This document shows positions 37,193 through 45,725 of a DNA stretch of 64,000 bases, one piece after another. A program made the translations under genes and the position numbers. Within the stretch, counting starts at the first letter, position 1. Each line of letters opens with the position of its first letter. The stretch covers positions 32,354 through 96,353 of the forward strand of contig CAYZNN010000009.1 in NCBI GenBank assembly GCA_964479665.1, in the 5' to 3' direction. This DNA is from UBA2287 sp964479665. GTDB taxonomy: Bacteria; Bacteroidota; Bacteroidia; Bacteroidales; Tenuifilaceae. The notes under the pieces are model-generated. The model saw only the letters and a program-made list of their open reading frames with translations. It was not told the DNA's origin and did not search any database.

Positions 37193-38265
37193 TTAAAACA
37201 GAAGGCAGTTGGAATAATTCCTACGCTAAAATTTTCAATTTGTAGTCCCGAAGGACTATAAATATATACTTTGCCCTCACTTAGGTAGTCAGCTGCATCT
37301 GCAATCAGTATATTCCCGGTATGGGCATCGATACCAAGAGCCCGAAAGTTCCTTCCGTTCCTTTGAATAAATGGTTGTGCTGGAAGCGTATTGCTACTTA
37401 CTGGCATTCGGTAAAGGTGGTTGCATATAAAATAAAGTGTATCGCCCGCAGGATTGGTTGCCAATCGACCTGCCACATCGGAAAACGAGGGAAAGTTGAG
37501 TCGGACTTCAACCTGTAGGGTAAATGGATCGATTCGCATAAGCGAGGGTTTCTCGAACCCAAACGGGTTCCCCAGGTAGCCACCATCGTTCATTACCCAA
37601 ATTTTACCGTTGACATCGGTTACCATGTGAAGGGGTTGAACTCCTACTTCTATGGAGTCGATAACTTTAAGCTGATCAGTATCAATAAGCAGAATTTTAT
37701 TGTCGTAGCTCCAGCAATTTGTGAAAATCGTATTGTTAATACGAATGAGATTTTCAGTGGGGTGCTGATAAAAGGGGAGGGTTGGTTTTCCGGTAGAAAT
37801 TTTCCCTGTAACCAAACGGGTTGGTATGTCAACCAAACTAATGCCCCGTGCATACAGATCGCTTACAAGTAATGTGTTTTCGTTCAGAAAAAGAGTGTGT
37901 CTTGGCGAAACAAGTCCATTGACTTGCCCTTCAATAAGCATGGTATTTGAGTCAACAATATAAATGCAGCCCGAATTATTTACAACTATGTATGCCCTAC
38001 CGTTTCTAATGGTCATGCTGTAGGCCACATCGCCTAGCGGAATTCCATTGGCTAGAGAGAAAATGTCGGTGGTTACATGTTTCGTGTCGAAGTCGTAATA
38101 CGAAAGACTTGCATTGCCCCAAGAGTAATTTCCTTCATTCACAATAAAAACCCCCCGACTTCCATATAAATCGACCGGTGATGTCGGTATTACGCTATCG
38201 TCCATGCATCCGAATAAAAAGACACTAGCAACAATTTGTGATATTACGAGGTTAATCCTTTTCAT
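37189..38265 (-). CDS. YncE-like beta-propeller surface lipoprotein (DUF5074-like)
   Basis: 358 residues. The N-terminus is a lipoprotein signal with lipobox FLFGC (Cys19 as acyl site). The mature part reads as a seven-bladed propeller: GIPLGDVAYSMTIRNGRAYIV, NSNTMLIEGQVNGLVSP-type blades, and ADAADYLSEGKVYIYSPSG at the end. In Bacteroidota such YncE/DUF5074 proteins often accompany TonB-dependent receptors in cobalamin loci, where they serve as surface-exposed accessory binding proteins. It lies 123 bases downstream of the TonB-dependent receptor and probably shares the B12 riboswitch control. That role is inferred from context. Confidence 0.78.
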   Translation of the reverse strand: MKRINLVISQIVASVFLFGCMDDSVIPTSPVDLYGSRGVFIVNEGNYSWGNASLSYYDFDTKHVTTDIFSLANGIPLGDVAYSMTIRNGRAYIVVNNSGCIYIVDSNTMLIEGQVNGLVSPRHTLFLNENTLLVSDLYARGISLVDIPTRLVTGKISTGKPTLPFYQHPTENLIRINNTIFTNCWSYDNKILLIDTDQLKVIDSIEVGVQPLHMVTDVNGKIWVMNDGGYLGNPFGFEKPSLMRIDPFTLQVEVRLNFPSFSDVAGRLATNPAGDTLYFICNHLYRMPVSSNTLPAQPFIQRNGRNFRALGIDAHTGNILIADAADYLSEGKVYIYSPSGLQIENFSVGIIPTAFCFN

Positions 38266-38295
38266 CTGTCTATTTAGTATTTTTCAAAGGTGTAC

Positions 38296-38325
38296 CTGCC
38301 TGCCGCCAGTCTGGGCGAGGCTGGG
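38296..38325. repeat. GC-rich spacer element
   Basis: Between the receptor gene and the propeller gene is a GC-rich run CCTGCCTGCCGCCAGTCTGG...GAGGCTGGGA in otherwise AT-rich spacer DNA. It looks like a short dispersed intergenic repeat common in Bacteroidota; other copies could not be searched for here. Confidence 0.35.
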
Positions 38326-38388
38326 ATGGAATCTCCATTTGATAGTCATTGTTGTGTGGGTTAATGCCGTTAACATGGGTGTTTCATT

Positions 38389-40359
38389 TTATATTTCGAG
38401 ACGGAAAATTAGATTGAAGTTTCTGCCGGGCATTGGACGCCACAAAATGGTTTGGTAACTTTCGTTGAATAGGTTGTCAACTCGTATTTGCATGCCTAGA
38501 GTTTTGTCTCGAATCTCGATATTTTTTCCAATTGATACTGCACTCATGTAATACGGATATAGCATTCGGTACGAATTGGTGTTGGAGCGAGTGGTGGTAT
38601 AGCGTTCAGAGAAGTGAGTAAAAGTATAGGTAGTATAAAATGAGCGCCAATTTGCACTTAGCACCACTCCGCCAGAATGAATGGGAATGAATGGCAATTG
38701 ACGGCCCTCCCATATTGGGCTTATTATCCCTCCCGAATTCTTAACCGATGACAGGGTGTAGGTGTATTGACCAATTATTTTGAACCTCAAACTACCCCTG
38801 CGGAGCAGGGCAGATATAGAAAACTCGCTGCCTTGCGTCCCAACCCTATTAATATTAATGGGCTCCCAGTGGCCCTTCAGGTGGGGCAGCCACATAATCC
38901 AGTTTTCTATTTCCGATCGAAAAAATGTAACACCAATATCGGTTGCAAAAAATAAATTTTCAAAAGCGTAATGTACACCTCCCTCGAAGGATAAGCCAAT
39001 TTCGGGCTTCAGGTTAGGATTCCCTCCCGGTTGAAAATACTGATCGTTAAGCGAAGGGAAATGGACATTACGTCCAACCGACCCATTAAATTTTATTTTT
39101 GTTTCAATTGGTAAACTGTATTCTGCCGAGAAGGCTGGCATTACAGGAGAAAGATTTGACCCATACATCTCCTCGTTAAGCAAAACGGAGAATTTAAGAT
39201 TCTTACTGGGACTCACTACTAATTTCGAAAGCAGCGAATTTTGCCAAATACTCTTTTTGTAGCCACTCATTAGTTTTTTCTCGTAACTATCGACCCAGTC
39301 GTTTTGAAATCGGGTTTCAATGCTGAAGTTCAGCCAGTGGTTAATTTTAAACTCAGTACCTACACGCCCCTGCCAAGATTTTGCAAAACTTGAAGAATTT
39401 ACAATGGCCATGGTATCGTTTTGAACAGAAAATTTATAATAATTGTAATGAAAGTTTAGAGAAGAGAAGCCAACCGATGCAAAGCCCTTAATTTGGTTAC
39501 CGAAGTAGTTCCACTCGAGGATTGAATTTGTGTTAAAGTCCTTCTGCCTATTGTGCTCTTTTACTGGAGAGTTGGACATTATTTTGGGGATGCCACGATT
39601 ATTCTCTTGTACCCACGATTTGAACGAAAGCATATTACGGGTATTCAGGCGAAGGTAAACTTCCTGTAAAACACCCATTTTATTATAGTCGGCATTGGTT
39701 TGCCTTTCAATGGGAAAACCCTTACGGGCTTTGTTTATATATGAAAAATTATTTTCGGATGATTCTCGAAAAATTCTTGTTTGTCCCTTAATTCTTTTTG
39801 TGCCGTAAACCGACATTAACCCCGTTAGAAATGTTTCGTAGCTTCCAATGGACTGAATGACCTTTATGCCATTGTTTTGCCAATTGGGTGTGCTTTTTAG
39901 GTTAACTGACCCGCCAAGACCGCCTGAGCCAAAATTCATTGACGACTGGCCGAAGTGAATGCTGATATCATCGACAAAAACAAGCGGTATTTGAGAAAAA
40001 TCGACCTGCCCGCTCATCGGAGAGTTAATTTTCATACCATTCCAAAAAACCTGAGTGTGCGATGCACTTGTTCCCCTGAACGAGGCGGTTGCCATGGACC
40101 CTCTTCCGTATGTTTTTATAAAAATAGTGCTGTTTTCCCCAAGAAGTTCGGCAAGTGTCAATGTCGACTTATCTTTCATAACTACCGAATCAACGGTTTC
40201 GATTTTTGTGCCGGGAATGGGGTTGGTTTTCTTTTTCAAGCGGGAAACGGAGATGGGGTCTAACTTAATGGTGTCGTTCAACGACGGTTGACCATACATG
40301 CTCTTTGGCGCGCAAGCCATTAGTATTAAAGTTAGGTATATAAATCCCCCTGTTTTCAT
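38389..40359 (-). CDS. TonB-dependent receptor, probable cobalamin uptake (BtuB-like)
   Basis: 656 residues. A signal peptide (MKTGGFIYLTLILMACAPKSMYG) precedes a plug domain with a TonB-box-like DPISVSRL, then TFRGTSAS-like SFRGTSASHTQVFWNGMKIN and GSGGLGGSVNLKST, and a 22-strand-type barrel whose last strand ends in LIFRLEI. The length (about 630 mature) matches BtuB. The cobalamin riboswitch just upstream points to corrinoid as substrate, in the outer membrane, energised by TonB. The propeller lipoprotein follows in the same transcription direction. Confidence 0.88.
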   Translation of the reverse strand: MKTGGFIYLTLILMACAPKSMYGQPSLNDTIKLDPISVSRLKKKTNPIPGTKIETVDSVVMKDKSTLTLAELLGENSTIFIKTYGRGSMATASFRGTSASHTQVFWNGMKINSPMSGQVDFSQIPLVFVDDISIHFGQSSMNFGSGGLGGSVNLKSTPNWQNNGIKVIQSIGSYETFLTGLMSVYGTKRIKGQTRIFRESSENNFSYINKARKGFPIERQTNADYNKMGVLQEVYLRLNTRNMLSFKSWVQENNRGIPKIMSNSPVKEHNRQKDFNTNSILEWNYFGNQIKGFASVGFSSLNFHYNYYKFSVQNDTMAIVNSSSFAKSWQGRVGTEFKINHWLNFSIETRFQNDWVDSYEKKLMSGYKKSIWQNSLLSKLVVSPSKNLKFSVLLNEEMYGSNLSPVMPAFSAEYSLPIETKIKFNGSVGRNVHFPSLNDQYFQPGGNPNLKPEIGLSFEGGVHYAFENLFFATDIGVTFFRSEIENWIMWLPHLKGHWEPININRVGTQGSEFSISALLRRGSLRFKIIGQYTYTLSSVKNSGGIISPIWEGRQLPFIPIHSGGVVLSANWRSFYTTYTFTHFSERYTTTRSNTNSYRMLYPYYMSAVSIGKNIEIRDKTLGMQIRVDNLFNESYQTILWRPMPGRNFNLIFRLEI

Positions 40360-40487
40360 TTCGTTTTATAAAAGCAACATACCTAGTTAAACAGGGGCAC
40401 GGAGGTTCGTTATGGCAGACAAACCCTCCGGGCCTCCTGTTTTTGTGAAACAGTCCGTACCTAGCAGATACGCGGGAAATTTTTATT

Positions 40488-40507
40488 GGATGAGTTGAAA
40501 TTCATCC
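40488..40507 (-). terminator. Hairpin in the riboswitch leader
   Basis: GGATGA-GTTGAAAT-TCATCC forms a six-base-pair stem about 43 bases downstream of the B12 box on the minus strand. The following AATAAAAATTT is a weak U tract. It may be part of an expression platform that ends transcription when the ligand is bound. Confidence 0.35.
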
Positions 40508-40544
40508 TCGCTTTTATCCCGAAAGCGCATCTGAACTGGATAGG

Positions 40545-40740
40545 ATATTGGCAGGTCTTCTGACTTTCCCCGTTTTCAACGCCTTCCCATAAACAACCAG
40601 TTTATAGTGGCTTTTTGCTGAAAACAAAATGGTTTCATCTCCGAAACGCAGGGGATCACAGCAGCGGGAACTGTTGCCGAATTCCTTGTGAATTACAGCG
40701 GGGCACGGCATTCCCTTTTAATCGCTATGCGAACCAATAC
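40545..40740 (-). ncRNA. Cobalamin (B12) riboswitch
   Basis: Read on the minus strand the elements come in order: GGGAA, GTGCCCCGCTGTAATT, CTGCTGTGATCC, GCCACTATAAACTGG, GGGAAGGCG and the B12 box AGTCAGAAGACCTGCC (40550-40565). This matches the class I cobalamin riboswitch core. About 185 bases separate the box from the receptor start and contain a small hairpin. It likely lowers expression of the receptor (and propeller gene) when B12 is plentiful. Confidence 0.93.
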
Positions 40741-40872
40741 CCCGCAAAGTTAATGCATATTTGAACTATTAAGAAAAAGTTTAGACTATAATATTTTGCT
40801 TTATTAAAATGTTATGTTGAACATTTCAGAGGTTTTTTAGTTGCAACAAGTATCAAAACGCATTTCATGAGC

Positions 40873-40880
40873 TAACTTTG
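40873..40880 (+). promoter_or_regulatory. Possible -7 box of ftsX
   Basis: TAACTTTG matches TAnnTTTG and ends nine bases before the ftsX ATG, implying an almost leaderless transcript. A -33 TTTG at the normal distance is not seen. Confidence 0.35.
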
Positions 40881-40889
40881 TGCCTCATT

Positions 40890-41765
40890 ATGAAAACGGA
40901 AAGCAAAATAACCAAGTGGAGGCTCCGAAGTTCCTCCTTATCGTCGATAATTAGCAATTCTCTTGTCCTTTTCACAATTGGGGTAGTAATGCTTTTGATT
41001 TTTAATGCAAAAAAACTTTCCGATTATGTTAAGGAAAATATTGGGTTTACCGTGGTTCTCCACGATGATATGAGAGATGTTGAGGCCAATTTTTTACGTA
41101 AAACGCTGGATGCTACCCCTTACATTCGTTCAACCGAATACATTTCAAAAGAGGTTGCAGCGAGGGAACTTCAAAAGGAACTTGGTGAAGATTTTATTGG
41201 TTTTTTGGGATATAACCCTTTATCATCATCCATTGAGGTTAGGCTTAAGGCACATTACGCTAACCCCGATAGCATCAGAAAAATTGAAGATGAACTCATG
41301 GCCCAACGGCCAGTGAAAGAAGTATTTTACCAAAAGTCGTTAGTGAATTTGGTGAACGAAAACGTTAGCCGAATTAGTGCTATTTTATTGCTTTTTAGTG
41401 GTCTGCTCTTTTTTGTGGCATTAGTTCTTATGAATAATACCATACGGCTTGCGGTATACTCCAAACGATTTTTAATTAATACCATGAAACTGGTTGGTGC
41501 CACCTGGGGTTTTATACGCTCTCCTTTTCTAATTAGAGGCATTTGGCACGGAGTATACGCTTCATTTTTGGCCTGTTTGCTGCTTAGTGGAGTGGTATAT
41601 TTGGTTCAAAGTGAGTTTTACGAAATTTTAAACTTCGAGCAAGTCGAGCTGCTCGCCATTCTCTTTGGCTTAGTTACTGCTATTGGCGTAATAATAAATC
41701 TTGTTTCAACATTTTTTGCAGTTAACAAGTTTTTACGTTTAAAAACCGACGATTTGTACTATTAA
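40890..41765 (+). CDS. ftsX: Cell-division protein FtsX (FtsEX permease)
   Basis: 291 residues from ATG 40890; a TTG at 40878 would add four residues. Four transmembrane helices: about 20-40, 165-190, 215-235 and 250-280. The periplasmic loop after the first helix holds KENIGFTVVLHDDM and SSSIEVRLKAHYANPDSI, as in FtsX. The C-terminal FtsX domain includes RFLINTMKLVGATWGFIRSPFL, the coupling helix to FtsE. With FtsE it activates amidases or hydrolases during septation; ftsE is not in the window. It is the first gene of a tight plus-strand block with DUF3098, uppP, truB and queA. Confidence 0.9.
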   Translation: MKTESKITKWRLRSSSLSSIISNSLVLFTIGVVMLLIFNAKKLSDYVKENIGFTVVLHDDMRDVEANFLRKTLDATPYIRSTEYISKEVAARELQKELGEDFIGFLGYNPLSSSIEVRLKAHYANPDSIRKIEDELMAQRPVKEVFYQKSLVNLVNENVSRISAILLLFSGLLFFVALVLMNNTIRLAVYSKRFLINTMKLVGATWGFIRSPFLIRGIWHGVYASFLACLLLSGVVYLVQSEFYEILNFEQVELLAILFGLVTAIGVIINLVSTFFAVNKFLRLKTDDLYY

Positions 41766-41784
41766 ATAATTCAATACCTAACCT

Positions 41785-42042
41785 ATGAGCAAGATAAAAC
41801 AGGATAATAGCAACGACACAAAATTATTCCCCTTAGGGAAGGAAAACTACAAGCTTCTGCTAATTGGCTTTGGCATAATTGTTTTAGGCTTTATTCTTAT
41901 GCTTGGTGGCGGATCTACTGATCCGAACATTTTTAATGAAGCAGAACTCTTTAGCTTTAGGCGTATTACACTCGCACCCCTCGTTATCCTTTTTGGGTTT
42001 ATATTTGAAATTTATGCCATAATGAAGAGACCCAAGGACTAG
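41785..42042 (+). CDS. DUF3098 membrane protein
   Basis: 85 residues with two transmembrane helices (about 23-45 and 62-80). The FPLGKENYKLLLIGFGIIVLG start and the FSFRRITLAPLVILFGF segment define DUF3098, a family limited to Bacteroidota and regularly placed between ftsX and uppP. It lies 19 bases after ftsX and four bases before uppP. Function unknown; the context suggests cell division or envelope synthesis. Confidence 0.88.
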   Translation: MSKIKQDNSNDTKLFPLGKENYKLLLIGFGIIVLGFILMLGGGSTDPNIFNEAELFSFRRITLAPLVILFGFIFEIYAIMKRPKD

Positions 42043-42045
42043 TTT

Positions 42046-42831
42046 ATGGGCATTTTTGAAGCAATTGTTTTAGGATTAATTCAAGGGTTAACCGAGTTTA
42101 TTCCAATTAGTAGTTCGGGGCATTTAGAAATAACCAAGGCTCTTTTAGCTATTAATGCTGAAGAAAGCCTTACGTTTACAGTGGCCGTTCATGGGGCAAC
42201 TGTGCTTAGCACGTTGGTGGTTTTCCGACAGGAAATAGCAACCTTATTGGCAGGGGTGTTTAAGTTCTCGTGGAATAATGAAACTGAGTATGTTTCGAAA
42301 ATTATAGTTTCGATGGTTCCGGTTGGTCTGGTCGCTTTTTTATTGAAGGATACTGTAGAGTCATTCTTCAACGGAAACCTAATCCTTGTAGGCTCAATGC
42401 TTTTTGTAACAGCACTCTTACTATTCTTGTCGGGAGTAATAAGAAGGAGCAACCCTAAACCCATTGGTTTTGTTCATGCTTTTATTATCGGAATTGCACA
42501 AGCTTTTGCGGTTATCCCGGGGATATCCCGCTCGGGGGCTACAATTGCAACTGGATTAATGATTGGCAATAGGAAAGATGAGTTAGCCAAGTTTTCGTTT
42601 TTAATGGTAATTGCTCCAATTATTGGGGCCAATTTCCTTGAAATTTTAAACACAAATAATGCTAGTTTACAAGGAGTAGGAGTATTACCAATTGTCTTTG
42701 GTTTTGTTTCAGCTTTTATTTCGGGCTATTTGGCATGCCGGCTTATGATTGGTATTGTTAAAAAGGGTAACCTTAAATGGTTTGCCCTATATTGTCTTTT
42801 AGCAGGAGCAGTTTGCTTTCTTTTAGCATAA
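42046..42831 (+). CDS. uppP: Undecaprenyl-diphosphatase UppP (BacA)
   Basis: 261 residues, about eight transmembrane helices. The two diagnostic motifs are QGLTEFIPISSSGHLE near the N-terminus and PGISRSGATIATGL near residue 165; the Glu, His and Arg residues in them form the active site. It removes a phosphate from undecaprenyl diphosphate to regenerate the lipid carrier for peptidoglycan and O-antigen, at the cytoplasmic membrane. It is three bases after DUF3098 and ten bases before truB. Confidence 0.95.
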   Translation: MGIFEAIVLGLIQGLTEFIPISSSGHLEITKALLAINAEESLTFTVAVHGATVLSTLVVFRQEIATLLAGVFKFSWNNETEYVSKIIVSMVPVGLVAFLLKDTVESFFNGNLILVGSMLFVTALLLFLSGVIRRSNPKPIGFVHAFIIGIAQAFAVIPGISRSGATIATGLMIGNRKDELAKFSFLMVIAPIIGANFLEILNTNNASLQGVGVLPIVFGFVSAFISGYLACRLMIGIVKKGNLKWFALYCLLAGAVCFLLA

Positions 42832-42841
42832 TAATAGAGGC

Positions 42842-43570
42842 ATGGAGAAAGGGTTTGCAGGGAATATTAATTTAGAAGAGGGAGCTGTACTTCTGTTCGA
42901 CAAGCCCTTGTATTGGACCTCATTCAATTTAGTAAATAAGGTTAAATCAGTGCTGAAGAGAGCATTGGGGGTTAAAAAGGTGAAGGTTGGCCATGCCGGA
43001 ACTCTCGACCCGCTTGCCACTGGCCTTCTTATTGTATGTGTTGGGAGGGCTACTAAAATGGTAAATACCCTTCAAAGCCATTCCAAAGTGTATGTTGCCA
43101 AAATTCGGTTGGGTGCCACAACTCCTTCATTCGACTTAGAAACGCCTATAGATGCGGAATACCCAATTGACCACATAACACAAAAAATGATTGAGGAGAA
43201 GTTGAAGGGTTTTGTTGGAATAAAAATGCAGGTGCCACCAATTTACTCGGCAAAATTTGTTAACGGCAAAAGAGCCTATGAGCTGGCCCGCAAAGGGGTA
43301 GAAATGGAGTTGTCAGCGGTTCCAATTGAAATTGAACGAATTTCTGTTATCCACTATATTGAACCCTACTTAACCATTGAGGTACAGTGTAGCAAGGGTA
43401 CATACATCCGTTCGTTAGCTCGCGATATTGGTGCTGCTCTCAATACTGGCGGGCATTTGGTAGAACTACGACGAACTGCTAGCGGCCCTTATGGCGTTGA
43501 GGGCGCCCTATCAATTGAAGGTTTTAGCGAACACTTTCTCCAAGCAATTACAAAAACAGTTGAAACATAG
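42842..43570 (+). CDS. truB: tRNA pseudouridine synthase B
   Basis: 242 residues. The catalytic Asp is Asp56 in GHAGTLDPLATGLL; the conserved LLFDKPLYWTSF and QVPPIYSAKFVNGKRAYELAR motifs flank the site, and ARDIGAALNTGGHLVELRR closes it. TruB makes pseudouridine 55 in the T loop of most tRNAs and also works as a tRNA chaperone. The Bacteroidota short form lacks the long PUA tail. It is 70 bases before queA. Confidence 0.96.
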   Translation: MEKGFAGNINLEEGAVLLFDKPLYWTSFNLVNKVKSVLKRALGVKKVKVGHAGTLDPLATGLLIVCVGRATKMVNTLQSHSKVYVAKIRLGATTPSFDLETPIDAEYPIDHITQKMIEEKLKGFVGIKMQVPPIYSAKFVNGKRAYELARKGVEMELSAVPIEIERISVIHYIEPYLTIEVQCSKGTYIRSLARDIGAALNTGGHLVELRRTASGPYGVEGALSIEGFSEHFLQAITKTVET

Positions 43571-43640
43571 ACAAATAAAGCACGTATAAGTTCCGTACTT
43601 TTCAAAACCAATGAAATAATAATCAGCAATCCAACTAAAT

Positions 43641-44690
43641 ATGAAACTTTCACAGTACAAATTTAACCTTCCGCAAGACCTAATTGCTAAGTTTCCTGCC
43701 GAAAATAGGGACGAATCGCGCTTAATGGTGGTTAATAGAAAAACAAAAACCATTGAACACAAGATTTTTAAGGATATTATAAGTTATATCGATGAGGGCG
43801 ATGTGTTGGTCTTCAACAATACCAAGGTATTTCCTGCAAGGCTTTACGGAAATAAGGAGAAAACGGGAGCTCAAATTGAAGTTTTTCTTTTGCGCGAGTT
43901 AAATAAAGAGCAGAGACTTTGGGATGTTTTGGTCGATCCAGCCAGAAAAATTCGAATTGGGAATAAACTGTATTTTGGCGATGACGATGTACTGGTGGCA
44001 GAGGTTATTGACAATACAACTAGCAGGGGTCGTACCCTTCGCTTCCTTTTTGATGGTACTTACGAGGAGTTTAAAGAAACCCTCTACCGAATGGGAGAAA
44101 CCCCACTGCCAAAATTTATTCGTAGAGATGTGGTACCCGAAGACAGGGAGCGCTATCAAACCATATATGCAAAGCACGAAGGAGCAGTTGCTGCACCAAC
44201 GGCGGGCCTTCATTTCAGTAGAGAGCTCCTCAAGCGCCTCGAAATTAAGGGTGCCCACTTTGCCGAAATTACATTGCATGTGGGCTTGGGAAACTTCCGT
44301 ACTGTTGATGTTGAAGATTTAACCAAGCACAAAATGGATTCGGAGCAAATTAATATACCTATGGATGCAGTTAACATTGTGAATTTCGCCAAGGACAATA
44401 AGAAAAGAATTTGTGCAGTGGGAACTACCGTGCTTCGAACCCTCGAAAGTTCAGTTTCAACTAATGGTCGATTAAAACCATACACTGGGTGGACCAACAA
44501 ATTTATTTTTCCTCCTTACGACTTCAGCATTCCAGATATGATGGTTTCCAACTTCCACTTGCCCCTGTCAACCTTGCTAATGATGGTGTCGGCCTTTGCT
44601 GGTTACGATCTGCTATTCGATGCATACAAGGTGGCAATTCAGGAGAAGTATCGCTTTGGAACCTATGGCGATGCAATGCTAATTATTTAG
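43641..44690 (+). CDS. queA: tRNA preQ1(34) S-adenosylmethionine ribosyltransferase-isomerase
   Basis: 349 residues. N-terminal KLSQYKFNLPQDLIAKFPAENRDESRLMV, the central VLVDPARKIRIG, RYQTIYAKHEGAVAAPTAGLHF and the C-terminal NFHLPLSTLLMMVSAF motifs identify QueA. It transfers the ribose of S-adenosylmethionine to preQ1 in tRNA to give epoxyqueuosine. With queD at 10627 it supports a queuosine pathway, although queE, queC, queF and tgt are not in the window. It is the last gene of the ftsX block and ends before an intrinsic terminator. Confidence 0.97.
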   Translation: MKLSQYKFNLPQDLIAKFPAENRDESRLMVVNRKTKTIEHKIFKDIISYIDEGDVLVFNNTKVFPARLYGNKEKTGAQIEVFLLRELNKEQRLWDVLVDPARKIRIGNKLYFGDDDVLVAEVIDNTTSRGRTLRFLFDGTYEEFKETLYRMGETPLPKFIRRDVVPEDRERYQTIYAKHEGAVAAPTAGLHFSRELLKRLEIKGAHFAEITLHVGLGNFRTVDVEDLTKHKMDSEQINIPMDAVNIVNFAKDNKKRICAVGTTVLRTLESSVSTNGRLKPYTGWTNKFIFPPYDFSIPDMMVSNFHLPLSTLLMMVSAFAGYDLLFDAYKVAIQEKYRFGTYGDAMLII

Positions 44691-44710
44691 TGCTAAGGTT
44701 TTTAAATAAA

Positions 44711-44742
44711 GCGAAAGGGGTCTTAAGCCCCTTTCGTAGTTT
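44711..44742 (+). terminator. Terminator after queA
   Basis: GCGAAAGGGG-TCTTAA-GCCCCTTTCGTAG is a strong stem of about ten base pairs followed by TTTT. It ends the ftsX block 21 bases beyond the queA stop, and reading on the other strand could also serve the DUF6427-like gene. Confidence 0.85.
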
Positions 44743-45725
44743 TATACAAATTGAAGAATAATGGTTATAGCGAATAGTATAGAAAATAATAACTCGCCCC
44801 AAAAGCGGCTTCGAACAAATGAAAAATAGTGGGAGAAAACAAATGCCAAAGGAATGCCCATAATATATAGTACCTCAAAAGACCCAATTGGCAAAAGGAA
44901 AACCAAACTTAAGCCAAGTATAATCAGCCAGATGAATATGCTATAGTACTTTCGGGTTATAATTTTTTGGGTTGAAAGGGTGAGCAATAACCTATATAGG
45001 GCAAAAACAGAAAAAATAGCGATTAATATTAGATGCGAAATGTTAACCCGGTTGGTTAGGAAGAACGGTTTAGAGTGTGCCCAAAAGTCGGTGGCAACAG
45101 TAAAAAGAAATTGAGTATCCTCTTTAGAAAGAAAGTAATATGCCGTCATAAAAAACCAGGGGGCCAAGTATCCAAAAAGAATGGCTAACCAATGCCTTAG
45201 GCTAAATGAACGAAATAAGGATAAGCCAACAAACGCAAGAGGAAGGCCTATGGCAGCAGGTAAATAAAAAAGTGAAGCTATTCCAGTGGTAAAACCTGTT
45301 TTAAAAAGTTTATCAAGTTCACTTCCTTCCTGCGATGAAGAGAATAAGCTGTCGATTGATAAAATAATAAAAAAGGCAGAAATAATTGACGGATTGAATG
45401 CCTGTATAGATCGGCTACTTGCGGTAATGATAATGTAAAACAATGCGGGCAAATAGGTTCTATACTTAATTAAAATGTATTTTGAATTGAGTTGTATTAA
45501 ATACAGACCAGAAAACAAATTAAATGCAAAGGCCACCCAAAGATAGACTTGGTAGTTGTTGCCAAGAAGAACCTTAATATGGGGCGATAAGGGGGAAAGT
45601 GGTTCCATTAAAAGAACCCTTTCTATACTCGGATGCAATATGGTATTTAACCATATCAGAATAGATATTCCAACAACTGCCGAAATGCTAATGGGTAAGG
45701 GTCGCTGAAAGAAGCTCAGGAGCAT
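44742..45725 (-). CDS. Multi-pass membrane protein, DUF6427-like
   Basis: 327 residues with eight or more transmembrane helices and few charged residues. It lies directly downstream of purD, with ten bases overlapping, an arrangement I recall for DUF6427 in Bacteroidota. I see no catalytic motif. The start ATG 45725 gives MLLSFFQRPLPISI, with a first helix from about 12. Function unknown. Family assignment rests on context and topology rather than on a signature motif. Confidence 0.6.
   Translation of the reverse strand: MLLSFFQRPLPISISAVVGISILIWLNTILHPSIERVLLMEPLSPLSPHIKVLLGNNYQVYLWVAFAFNLFSGLYLIQLNSKYILIKYRTYLPALFYIIITASSRSIQAFNPSIISAFFIILSIDSLFSSSQEGSELDKLFKTGFTTGIASLFYLPAAIGLPLAFVGLSLFRSFSLRHWLAILFGYLAPWFFMTAYYFLSKEDTQFLFTVATDFWAHSKPFFLTNRVNISHLILIAIFSVFALYRLLLTLSTQKIITRKYYSIFIWLIILGLSLVFLLPIGSFEVLYIMGIPLAFVFSHYFSFVRSRFWGELLFSILFAITIILQFV

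Noticed and set aside
40514..40711. 66-codon minus-strand open frame
   Set aside because: It overlaps the cobalamin riboswitch, whose RNA conservation explains the sequence.
43899..44322. Open frames on both strands inside queA
   Set aside because: queA is intact in its own frame; these are shadows.
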